64,000 bases of DNA from Tenebrio molitor (lineage: Eukaryota > Arthropoda > Insecta > Coleoptera > Tenebrionidae): assembly GCF_963966145.1 (NCBI RefSeq), contig NC_091051.1:1302001-1366000 (forward strand), given 5' to 3'. Positions 11,991 to 21,420 of this stretch are shown in pieces; within the stretch, counting starts at the first letter, position 1; every line of letters begins with the position of its first letter. The notes under the pieces were generated by a model. That model did no database searches and was not told the DNA's origin. It was given only the letters and a program-made list of their open reading frames with translations. The position numbers were made by a program, and so were the translations under genes.

Positions 11991-14290
11991 CCTAATTGGG
12001 CGGCAGATATTTCTGGTAATTTGGCAGAACGGCGAAATCAGTTCGACATTATGCGGAGTGCTCGTTCGACGACGTGTTTCAGATAATTGGCTTGTTATGA
12101 AGATGACGGCCACGAGTGACTCTCGTCGTTGATTGGCAATCGAGAGAATCAAAGATGTTCGTTAGAGTGTCGATTCGTCCCGATTGGTCGTTGTCGTTTC
12201 GGACACACGTGTTAACTCCTTATCTTCACCTAGGACTAATTGGAACATCAGCGGTCGTTTTTTTCTTTTTCTTTCGTCGGAACGAATCTCCTTGGCGGAT
12301 TTCATTTCGGTTAGATCCGCGCTTTGCTCTAATGTAGCGTTGAAATTAAATGCGCATAAAGCACGGCTTTATTTACATAAAACGGGAGCTCTGCATGTGC
12401 TTAGGCCTCGAGGGTTGCCCTAAAAAATTCAACGGTTCTCATAATTATTTCCAGCCGGGCTCGTGAAAAACACTTCACCGTCGGCATTGTTGTTGTGTTG
12501 TTAATAACGTTTTTCGCGGAACCAATTCGTCGGTGAGTGCCTCCACCTTTGTCGCCCACAATCCCATCAGGAGCGCCTCGGTGGCGTCAAAGGATTATTT
12601 ATTGTTAGTTAACGCTTCGAAAGCACCATCGATTCGGTCTCGGGGGTGGCGAGTTTAATATTCGTTTTGACGGATCGACTTTTGCTGGAGCGGCGGCGGC
12701 GGCGGCCTGTCCGTCACTGTTTCGCTGACGACACAATAAACTCCCCGAATTAATTCCCTCCGCCGCCAATTATTTTCGCCTCGCCCCGTTCCAGGTGCGT
12801 CTCGGTCGGGGGCTGAGTTATGGGCGAATTTAATTAACAGGGCGGATTTTGCATAAATAACCGATGGTGGCGAAAGTTTGGAAAATCATAGGTCGGCGGC
12901 GCATCGTCTGCAGACCATAAAAGTAAATAGAGCGGGGCGGCGTTGTGGAGGAATACGGAGCTGTTTTTGGAGGGCGCATCTGCTGCCCTTCGGCGCTCTA
13001 TATTCTCATTAAGTCGAGGGTGACGGATCTTTCGGCGCAATTATTCCAGCAAATATCGCATTAAATGGAGAAAAGTTCGAGGGCTCCGGTTAATATTTCA
13101 GGCGACACCTTTCCACCTCAGAAGCGAGGCTGCAACCTTATGAATTTTCAATAAGCTTTTAGCTAATAGGTTGCGACTAAAATGCTGACGGAGTTATTAT
13201 TTGACGTAATAATTTAAAGCTTGTCTCGTTTAACTCTGCTCACGATGAACCCTCTCGGTTGCGCCCCTATTTATTTGTTTATTGTTGGCCCAACTCCAAT
13301 ATTTATTTTAGCGATACAAAATTCTGTTTATTTTGCGTTTGATACTTTTAATTAGCGTCCTATTTAGCCGCACACATGCGCGCCTTTTGCATAATTAAAA
13401 CACTATGTGTATGAATAACCAATCAAGCGCGCCGTTTTCCTAATTGAACTGTTTGTTCGGTGCGGTCGGCAACGCATCGAAAACAAGCTCCCGTTTGTGG
13501 GGGCGGGGGCGGTGCCGCCGCCGTCGCCTATTTTTTCAATTTTTAATTTCGTCGGGAGAGAAACCCTGCTCACCGTGAAAATCGCAACGTCCGTCAAACA
13601 AAGCGAAAAATTTCCCGGATCCACCATTTTTCAACCTGTCGATCCGGACGGCGACACATCCGAACGCCCCAGAAATATAATTGCAATAACAAAGGGGGTG
13701 ACGGTCGAACAAATTCAATTAGGACGAATCGAGAATTTCCGGTTTGTTCAGCATGTTCGTTTTTAAAACTTCAAAGGGCGAGGCGGCCGTTTTATTGCTT
13801 TCTCTGCCGGCGTCAAATCGCGCTACTTTCTGGCCGCGTTTCCCCCGTAATGAAGTGCAAATCTGGCGTTCATCGTCGATGCCGAACGTGTATTTATATT
13901 GTGAATCCAGGAAAACTTTGTATGCGGGAAGTGTGCAAATCAATCCAGACTTCAATACAAGACTAAATAACTTAAACCGCGACGAATTGCAAATTCTTGC
14001 CTTGTTCGTCGGCTTCAACTTCGCCGATTGTCGCAGAGACAAAGGAAAAAGTGGGCGGACGAGGGGTTGCTTTAATCAATTCAGTAAATAAATCATTTAT
14101 TTACACGACACCGTACAAAATTGAGAAATGCCAAAAAAGTAACACGGCAAGGTAGTTACCTAGCTAGAGAACTAAAAATTGTTTCCAAAAAAATATCAAG
14201 TGTATTTTATTTGTCACAAATTCACCTAAGAGACATTGCGTAGATTCGGCTCCGTTGTTAAAAGAAATGTCGCTTTTTGTACTTAAAAAG
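11991..14290. other. Unique DNA, no convincing gene
   Basis: CpG-rich single-copy-looking sequence. The longest frame is on the plus strand, ATG at 13753 to 14091 (112 codons); it has no recognised domain, ends without a poly(A) signal nearby, and is matched by a 107-codon frame on the other strand. I do not call it a gene. Confidence 0.4.
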
Positions 14291-14297
14291 AATAAAT

Positions 14298-14330
14298 CCC
14301 GGCGCCTCCACCATTTTTGCAAAACAAATC
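14298..14330 (-). repeat. Isolated copy of the GGTGGATGCGCC-type repeat
   Basis: Reads CCCGGCGCCTCCACCATTTT on the plus strand, the minus-orientation form of the dispersed core repeat described at 24333. The GCAAAACAAATCTGATTTTC that follows resembles the flank of other copies. Confidence 0.6.
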
Positions 14331-14363
14331 TGATTTTCTTCACTAATCTTAAATACGGAGCTG

Positions 14364-14825
14364 TACAGAGTGAGCGAAACTCCATGGCTCAGATCTATTA
14401 AAAGAAAAGGAAAGACGATAAAAAAATCTGAAAAAAGGTCGTTAAATGGTATCGAGTAAGGTCAATTTTAAACCAAATTTGCATATTTTTCTATATTTGG
14501 AAACTGAAGTAATGACGTCATCGAATTTTTTTCCCAGAAACGTACCTATATTTTGGCATATTTAAAAAGAGCTAATTTTTCTGAACAAATTTTGTAAAGA
14601 AAATAATTTGTGTATCTTGTTTAAATCGTGACGATTGCGAATTTAAGATAATACTTTTATTTACAAATTTGCTTATAATTTTTTAACGGAAAAAGATAGC
14701 AAATTTTTTCTTTACAACATTTGTTCAGAAAAAATAGCTCTTTTTAAATATGCCAAAAATAGGTATGTTTCTGGGAAAAAGATTCGATGAATAGAGCTTA
14801 GACATCGAGTTTCGCTCACCCTGTA
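14364..14825. mobile_element. Foldback MITE with TACAGAGTGAGCGAAAC ends
   Basis: 462-bp element. The left end TACAGAGTGAGCGAAACTC (14364) and right end GAGTTTCGCTCACCCTGTA (ending 14825) are inverted repeats, with TA next to the CAG as in Tc1/mariner-type elements. Long inner arms also pair: 14520-14612 with 14700-14790, sharing AAAAAGAGCTAATTTTTCTG and GGTACGTTTCTGGGAAAAA forms. No transposase frame. Non-autonomous. Confidence 0.8.
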
Positions 14826-14947
14826 CAGTTTTTTGCATTCTCTTTGTTACAGTTAAATCCATAAAGCGAAGTGTTAGATGTGATCTAGGACAAACATAAT
14901 TTTTTGTGCAACCGTCCGCGAAACGAGCACTTTGCGTACCTAAAACA

Positions 14948-15315
14948 GGCCGCGAAATTGGATTTCGCTGCCGTTCTTTTAACGACGGCCGTTAAAGTAA
15001 ACGTCATTTTAATATTTGATACAAATCAGAGTTTCCATGTAAGATTGGCGTTTAGATTTTTTGGGTATGAGATTAGAAACCCCACAATTTATAATACCTT
15101 TTTAAATCTGGACATTTTCATGATTATTTATGTTTTTTCCATAGCGACATGTAAGCTGAATTTTTATGTATTTATTGACAGTGAAATAAATTTTGCTTGT
15201 TGTGTACACCTTGGCCGCGAAATTGTAACGTCCTCGAGATTGTAATGCCTCGGCCGCAGGCGGCCTCGGCGACAGTTTTTCTGACGGTACGTTAAAGAAT
15301 GATTTCGCGGCCTTG
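14948..15315. repeat. GGCCGCGAAAT hairpin and direct copy
   Basis: GGCCGCGAAAT occurs at 14948-14958 and 15213-15223, and its complement ATTTCGCGGCC at 15302-15312. The last two form a hairpin (15209-15315) whose loop centres on the perfect short palindrome GGCCGC-AG-GCGGCC (15252-15265). It belongs to the hairpin group with GC-rich apices described in the findings. Confidence 0.65.
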
Positions 15316-15329
15316 AAATACAAATAACT

Positions 15330-18300
15330 ATTTAGAACTTAACTCCTCGAATGGTTTTGTTTCATTCCAAGTTGACAGATTTGAGACACAGACTTTTTTT
15401 GTAAACATGGAAGAGCCTCTATTCTGTAGCTATTTGTTGCTCGCGTTTGGTACAAATGCATCTGTGCGCAAAATTAGCAAAACAGGATCCGATGCATTAG
15501 AATTTGTAATTTGTTTGGCTTTTCGACTAATGCGTCGGAATTTTTTGTCGCGTTTTTCGTCGCGTCGCGCCGCCTCCTCGTCCTAATTATTCCTCTCCTC
15601 GATTTTTGATAAAGCCCGCTCGCTAAAATGTTTGATGAGACTGCTTTAATTTAAAAGTAAAATCGTCGAATTAGTATTTACCGTCCGTTTTCTTCTGAAT
15701 AATCATCAAAATCGTTTCGCTTTAGTCGTGGTGATAAATTAAGAGAGGCGGTTTTAAAAGTTGTCGGCTTGCGGAATTAAATAAATACCACGGCCTGCAG
15801 CCGGGGTCACGCATTTGTCATTGTGAGGCTCCCTCCTGGTCAGATTTATTTAATCCTCCGGCCTATACACCTATCGATTCGGAACGTACCCCACCAAGTA
15901 AACCGGTGCGGAATCGGTTAATTGAAAAGCAAAAATTGCGCAACCCCCGACACGAACTCCTTTTTGTTGGGGTCTTTCATCTCGGCGGTTCAACAACAAA
16001 AAAAAAACAAAAAACATTGTCTTCTGTTCCTGAGAGCTCAATTACATTTTTTTTTTGTGTGTTGCGTATTTTCGGCGGTGGGGTAGTAATTACCGGTTGG
16101 CGGGGTGGAAACGGCGCGATGACAAAGGAGGCGCGATCGGGCAAAATCGAGTTAGATATTTTGGGGTCGTCCAAATCCCCCGATAAGACGCTTTGGTTGC
16201 ATTAAGGTGTCCGACGGGGGACTCAAAGCGTCATCTTTCTCGTCGTTCGAAGCCACCCCCGTAAAACATAAACAGAAAGCACTCCCGGAGGCTCGCTTAG
16301 GTCTGCCGACGATGGCCATCGGCCTGTGAAATAACACCCTCAGGGCTGACTGTTTGATGTGATCGTTGCGTTTCCAGGTGAGATGGGTCCGCAAACGGCG
16401 CCTCAAAGATGAAACTTTCATCGTCGGTAAACGCTCGTTAATGTTTTAACTGCGGCCCAATTGAAGACGCCGCCGCCCGGCGGTGCGGGGGGTGTTTGCT
16501 CCGCGTTCGAGGCGAATTTGCACTTCAAAACGCCATAATTAACCCTCCCCACTTTCAGTTTGGGCCCTTGTATTTTTTTCCGAAAGCCTCTGGTACAGCT
16601 ATCGGCCAAATTAATCACTTCGTTATTAACCTGGAAGTAATTCATTAGCCAGGTACGAGATTCTAATTAACCTAATTAATGCATCGGGATAAAAAATGCC
16701 CGGTCGCCATTTACTAACCTCCCGCCCGTGCGAATTTTTGAGATCGCCGCCGAGCGGGGGCGTAATTACCGGGGCCGGTTTAATTTGAAAGTGAAAAATG
16801 CAGGGAGCAAGTGTGAATTAGCACGTCCGCATCCTGTGGCGGCGGGATCGCAAAAGCTCCCCCCTGTCTTTTGCAAATTAGAGAGTGCGGTCCCCTTTTT
16901 CCCGTGCGATCGAATCCGCAAAGGAAACGGCGACTCCGGCAAATCGATGCGCGCGTGGGTGGCGACTTGGGCACTCATCAGCGGGACACCGGTCCCGTCG
17001 GGGGCGGCGCGCAATTTGCGACCTACCAAGTCTAGTAATTATAATCTGCGTATTATTTGCGACGCAGCTGGTACATTACGTTTCCGGTCGTAAAAGCACG
17101 GCGTAATCCGGAGGTGCGGCGCCGCATCTCCAAAACGGAATTCGAAATGATGGGGGGCGGCCAAGAAAATAGTTCGGACCGGAAGCGCTGTTTAGTGTGC
17201 CGCGTGCGGCACGATAATGGCGCCGGTCGCGCTCGCTAACTTCGATTAATTAGGTTTAAATGATTAATAACTCGCAATATTCGACGCGTGACGAACGCAA
17301 TTCCGAAATGTACAAGTTGATAATCGATTAATAACAGCCGGATTACTGCTCGGATTATTTCCTCTAATTGCAAACGTAATGAGAGTCGGAAAACAGATAT
17401 TGAAGTAGTCGATATTAAAAAGCCGCCCTCGGGAATTAATGGTGAAATATTCCGCACGCAGTTTACTTATTCGGGGTCGATTTATCACCCCCGAATCACG
17501 TCTTCCCTTCGATGAATTATGTAAAGAAGCGAATCTATGCTGTTGTTTCTAATCCACGTCCCAATAACTCACATGTACTCGTTGCCAATTTAATATTTCC
17601 CCCGGCGGCGGCGTCCGGCGTTCGTCTCGCGTTAGCTCGTATAAATTTTAATTTTCTTCCTTATCGCTCTTTATCTTCCACATGCTTCACCTCCATTAGA
17701 TTATCGTGCTTTATAAAGTTTGGAGATCTCAGGTGCATGTGGCGCCTGTTTTATCCGCGGTCTCTGCTAATTTTATTTTCTCGGTTCTTCTGAGTGCATC
17801 CGCTAATGGAAATTTGCCCAGTTATTTGTACGGCAGTTTCGTACTTTCATAAATTACCAAATTGGATCGCGCAATGGTCATCATCCATTATTATTTTATA
17901 CTTCAAACTTTTATCAAACGGGAATTTTAACGTCGATATACCGACAATTTTTGTGCCCAAATTCGTTTCAATTTCGACACAGTTGTTAAAAGCACTGAAA
18001 TTTTAATTGGTTAATGTTGTTCCTTTCAGTTTTTTCTTTTCCTAATCCACTGATTACATTTAACACTTTTCTGAGCATGCACAATTGTGCACCCTCCAAA
18101 AAATCTAAGAATTCTAGCCTTTTTTGACAACAGTGTAAGAGTACTCTTTAGGAAAATTAATTGTTGCACTTACAGCAGTGATTCTGGCATTATTGGATTC
18201 CTCCACAAAACGCCCCAGCAGTCAGTTGTCGTTAATTAACACTGATTGTTTTTACGCGAATTGTAAAAAAGAAATATTTTAGCTCGTTGAATGGTTTCAT

Positions 18301-18330
18301 TTAATCCCGAGATAAAAAAAAATTCGAGAC
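15330..18330. other. Unique DNA with a cluster of TAATTA and ATTAAT sites
   Basis: No gene recognised. Between about 16.6 and 17.5 kb the homeodomain-type core TAATTA or ATTAAT recurs, for example at 16611-16690 and 17243-17335. Such clustering is common in intronic enhancers of developmental and neuronal genes, but this AT-biased core is also frequent by chance, so the enhancer reading is only an inference. Confidence 0.3.
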
Positions 18331-18335
18331 CTATA

Positions 18336-19035
18336 TACAGGGTGATTCATATAGTATCATACAAACTTTAACCGGTGGTAGATTTCAACCCCTAGACACT
18401 CTTACAAAAATGTCTAGGTTCTAAGGTTAAAATTGTTGAAGATAAAGCGTGTTGAAGAGTGTACTACCACCTTTTAAAAACTGCAAATAAATGAAAATAT
18501 TTTACGTTGAAACAAACTGTCAGGCATTGTTGTCGAAATGAAACTAAAGCGAACTCTATAATACGGGGTCATTATAAATGATTGTCCCATCGCAGTTGGC
18601 GTTGAAAACCCACACAAATTTTGGATGTGCCGCCAGCCTTGCAACGTTAGACAAACTAGTAGACAGATTTCCACTACCGCCGGTAGCGCCACCTATCGGC
18701 GATACTAGTCTCACTCATGTTATGAAGCTTGCGGCACATTTAACTACGTCACCAACGCCTACTGTACTGCGTACAAGGTCATTTATAATGACCCTGTACC
18801 AATATTTTCTGTAGAGCAACAGTTGTTTGCTTCTATTATGACATTTGCTATACATTGGACGTAAAGTGGAATAATTTAGCGAAGAATGGCATTTACTAAT
18901 ACATAGTGAAAAAACCGATATGGTAATTTTTGCCAATTTTTGATGTGTGATTCAAAATTTTATTGTCAAGAGCCTTTAGAGACCAGAATCTGCCACTGGT
19001 TAAAATATTTATGAAACTATACGAATCACCCTGTA
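18336..19035. mobile_element. MITE with TACAGGGTGATTCATATAG ends
   Basis: 700-bp element. The left terminus TACAGGGTGATTCATATAG is at 18336 and the inverted right terminus CTATACGAATCACCCTGTA ends at 19035, both flanked by TATA or TA. It has no transposase frame. A different MITE (18562-18798) is nested inside it, so this element is the older of the two. Confidence 0.85.
18562..18798 (+). mobile_element. MITE with TACGGGGTCATTATAAATG ends, copy 1, nested
   Basis: 237 bp with inverted termini TACGGGGTCATTATAAATG and CATTTATAATGACCCTGTA. Its interior (GTGCCGCCAGCCTTGCAACG, ACTAGTCTCACTCATGTTAT) is repeated in inverted orientation at 46474-46698, which fixes the ends. It is inserted in the 18336-19035 element. 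TA flanks suggest a Tc1/mariner-type origin. Confidence 0.85.
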
Positions 19036-19271
19036 TATATTTTTTATAAAGGCCTCAGCGAAATTTGCAAGAGCGACGACATCGGTGGATTCCTTTTTTA
19101 AACGTTGGGTCAGATTTCAATAATGTAGCTCGGATAGTTTCCACAAAAATTTCAAAAAGCCATTTTTACTAGCTTCGTTTTATCTATCTAATCATTTTTA
19201 ACGCCGATTTAATTTGCACAAATTCTTTTTCACTTCGTCGATGCGGCGTCGCAATGTTAAAGGCGCTACAT

Positions 19272-19277
19272 TTTAAT
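19272..19277 (-). promoter_or_regulatory. Possible poly(A) signal for the minus-strand small gene
   Basis: TTTAAT on the plus strand gives ATTAAA, the commonest variant poly(A) signal, on the minus strand about 80 nt after the stop of the 19357-19764 frame. A second one lies at 19206-19211. Weak evidence alone. Confidence 0.3.
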
Positions 19278-19356
19278 CCGTGGAAGTTTTTCTCTTCCAT
19301 TTTTTTCCTTTGCTCTGATTACATTTAAGAGTTTTCAAAGCATACACGCAGACTCT

Positions 19357-19764
19357 TCACTTTGGAACTCCGAAATAAGAAGATTTCTTGCGAGTCGAGC
19401 GAGACGCCACCGTCGCGTCGCGGGAGTTCATCAAGTACACTAATTCATGGCTAAGATACTTCCTCTGCTTCTCGAGTACTTTAACTTGTTCAGCGTCTGC
19501 TTTAAAACACTCGCAGGAGCAAATTTGTATTTTTTTCGTAGTTTCGTCCGTCGACGTTGAAATGATTCGTCGTAATTGTGCGTAAGCGCGCCGTTCGATT
19601 GTTTTTTTGTGAAGTTTCCGCAGCCGCGAGAACGGCGGAGGGGCGTTTTTGCTTATCGAAATAATTTTTAGTGTTTTTTTTTTCTTCGGAAGAAGCGTCT
19701 TAATGGTGTGCAGAGAACCGGGCACGTTTTTCATCGCGTACGTATTCGAAACGTCGTCCGACAT
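19357..19764 (-). CDS. Unknown small basic coiled-coil protein, nested gene candidate
   Basis: A 135-codon minus-strand frame starting MSDDVSNTYAMKN and ending SSYFGVPK. The frame stays open further upstream, to a stop near 19915, giving up to about 185 codons and making it the longest open stretch in the window, but no earlier ATG exists; a spliced upstream start is possible. The middle is strongly basic: PKKKKTLKII and RLRKLHKKTIERRAYAQLRR, with nuclear-localisation character. A predicted helix follows (ADAEQVKVLEKQRKYLSHEL, then VYLMNSRD), suggesting a coiled coil, and the tail is Ser/Arg/Lys rich. The IERRAYAQLRRIIS stretch faintly recalls the basic and first-helix part of bHLH proteins, but a normal second helix is missing, so I do not assign that family. 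Codon choice looks natural. It lies head to head with the 53-codon frame at 19942, 177 bp away. No introns are evident. Confidence 0.5.
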   Translation of the reverse strand: MSDDVSNTYAMKNVPGSLHTIKTLLPKKKKTLKIISISKNAPPPFSRLRKLHKKTIERRAYAQLRRIISTSTDETTKKIQICSCECFKADAEQVKVLEKQRKYLSHELVYLMNSRDATVASRSTRKKSSYFGVPK

Positions 19765-19941
19765 AATTATCCTTTCGTAAACGTTCGCCGTCAGTCGTGC
19801 AGCATCCGAGGGCAGATCCTGGACCGCGTTAGCAGTGTACCGTCGTCCTCGCAGGGCGCGTCGTCTTTCCACCGTTGCGGAGCGTGACGTGTTCTCGTGG
19901 AGTGTGACGAGTTAATCACCCCCCGGCCCTAGGCGCCTATA
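19765..19941. promoter_or_regulatory. Possible bidirectional promoter between two small genes
   Basis: A 177-bp GC-rich gap separates the two divergent start codons. On the plus strand it contains the arthropod initiator-like TCAGTC at 19791-19796, and GGACC downstream at 19821-19825, one base out of register with the usual downstream promoter element position (+28). No TATA box is seen. The evidence is positional and weak. Confidence 0.3.
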
Positions 19942-20103
19942 ATGGAAACATTCATCATAATCGGGGTGTGTTTTCTGTGCTACGAACTGTGCGAATTGCT
20001 GTACCAGTGCAGCCCGCGCAAAAAGGACGAAGTCGTCTCGGGGGCGGAATGCCATCATGTGATCTACACCATACCTGAGCGTGGTGGTGACGGGAAGTGT
20101 TAA
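19942..20103 (+). CDS. 53-residue cysteine-rich membrane microprotein candidate
   Basis: A short frame of 53 codons. It begins METFIIIGVCFLCYELCELL, continues through QCSPRKKDEVVS and GAECHHVIYTIPER, and ends DGKC. The N-terminal 20 or so residues are hydrophobic and could form one membrane segment or signal anchor, followed by a basic SPRKK turn that would face the cytosol. There are six cysteines, four of them in or next to the hydrophobic part. The start is favourable (A at -3, G at +4) and an in-frame TAG sits just before it at 19930, so the frame is complete unless an upstream exon is spliced in. GC at third codon positions is about two-thirds, much as in the neurobeachin exon. AATAAA lies 237 nt after the stop. 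I recognise no family; the known insect microproteins I can recall do not match. Confidence 0.5.
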   Translation: METFIIIGVCFLCYELCELLYQCSPRKKDEVVSGAECHHVIYTIPERGGDGKC

Positions 20104-20339
20104 TCCCACCCCATCGAGCCCAACATCGAGAGAACCGACAGATACACGAAATTGACCGCGGGGGTAGCTTCGAGGGTGCACGCCCCGCCGCGATATATTT
20201 TTGTGTGTCTGTGCCACAGAATCGTAAGGAAAGATCGATGGCCGAAACTTGCCTTTCACAAAATTACCAATGGATAAAGGGGGTCAGGGTGGACGATGTG
20301 CGTTCTGTTTTCGCTGTAGTAGGATGGATAGAGATCGAA

Positions 20340-20345
20340 AATAAA
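20340..20345 (+). terminator. Candidate poly(A) signal for the microprotein gene
   Basis: Canonical AATAAA followed by a T/GT-rich stretch (TTTTTCTTGGTGGTTCTG), the arrangement expected at a cleavage and polyadenylation site. It would give a 3' untranslated region of about 250 nt. Confidence 0.4.
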
Positions 20346-21198
20346 AATTTTTCTTGGTGGTTCTGTATTTTTATTGCACGATCGCTGGGGCGGCTCTTTA
20401 ATTGACGAGCCCGGGTCGCGATTGGGGGTGATATGTACCGGCGTCATATTTACACAAGGAGATCGGACGTGGGGTTTAGTCGTCACGACGTCGGCCTCGT
20501 ACATATGATTACTTCGCGTCACTCACTGACGACCGGCCCTCGGGAAATCTATCCCGGTAAGAAGATTGCGTTTTGATGTTTCCTTCGGCGCGTAAACACG
20601 GAAAAGAAACGTATTTTCTCGGATCGAATCCGATCGGTCGTAATATCAATGACGACAGCAATATCCTCCGCAGCAAATAGGGCGTAAGAACGGCAAAACG
20701 CGACAAAGAAAGAAAGTTGACCAGCGAGATCGCCAGATTTGGCTCCAAGGATTTGCTTGGGTTTCGCGATTATTTCGGCGAGTGTTTCGCGTTTACGCGA
20801 AACGAGGTGATGAAAGTCTTTGTTTGGGCCGGTTCGGAACAAAAGCCCGAACAGCGTAATCGAATTTAACTTTATAGGTGCCATTAAAGGGGAAAGTTTC
20901 GTTTCTATTATCAATGGGGGAGATTGATTAGTCGACGTCCATTTCTTCGCGTCGACTCTTTTTCCCCGTCGGATTCGGTAATTAGTCCAACTCGTCAGTC
21001 GTTAGGTCCGTAATCAAATAAAAACAAGAACTCTCCCAATTCCGACCGGAACAATTTTAATCTAATAAAGTCGAAGCGGCGCTTCCGGTGCGAAAAAAGC
21101 ACAATACGAACCGAGCCACAGGTGTCCATCCATCCACCTTGTGAAGGGCGAGTTTCGCTGAGGGTCGGTCTAGTGCTAGGGATGCGCGCGTGAACAAC

Positions 21199-21414
21199 AT
21201 GGACTCTCTGGAGCGGTTGATGAGCGCCGCAAAGCCCATGCCTCCAGCGTTGGCGGGCGGCAGTTCTTTACCGAGAAGGGCCCTGGTGCACGCCAGTCTG
21301 GCTACGTCGGCGGCGGTCGGACGCCGCGGCAGACACCTAACCGGAACGTTCTGTCTCACCGGAGACACCATGGAGGGAATTATACAGTGTCTGGTGTTCC
21401 TCAAGGCTTTTTCG
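21199..21414 (+). CDS. Alternative first coding exon of neurobeachin/rugose (proposed)
   Basis: A 72-codon segment starting MDSLERLMSAAKPMPPALAG and ending IIQCLVFLKAFS. The start AACAACATGG is close to the insect Kozak consensus, and the frame is closed upstream by TGA at 21142. The segment stops being plausible coding exactly at TCG|GTAAGT, a full consensus donor. The exon ends after a complete codon (phase 0). The neurobeachin exon at 51851 begins in phase 0, so joining the two keeps frame and gives ...FLKAFS|LVGGEFD.... In vertebrate neurobeachin the block before LVGGEFD is a different sequence (around NRDIVETVLNL), so this would be a distinct N-terminus made from an internal promoter. 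The sequence is Ala/Gly/Arg-rich with no domain I recognise. The splice partner is inferred; it could also be the first exon of another plus-strand gene. Confidence 0.55.
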
Positions 21415-21420
21415 GTAAGT

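Noticed and set aside
13753..14091. 112-codon plus-strand frame
   Set aside because: No domain, opposite strand equally open, no poly(A) signal close by.
19912..20259. 115-codon minus-strand frame opposite the microprotein
   Set aside because: It is largely the reverse complement of the 53-codon frame, which has the better start, codon pattern and poly(A) signal.
20549..20914. 121-codon minus-strand frame
   Set aside because: Looks fluent in places (KRETLAEIIAKPKQIL) but no family recognised and no conserved start; left uncalled.
20991..21000. TCAGTC as transcription start of the 21199 exon
   Set aside because: The initiator match is short and has no downstream or TATA element in register; not enough to call a promoter.
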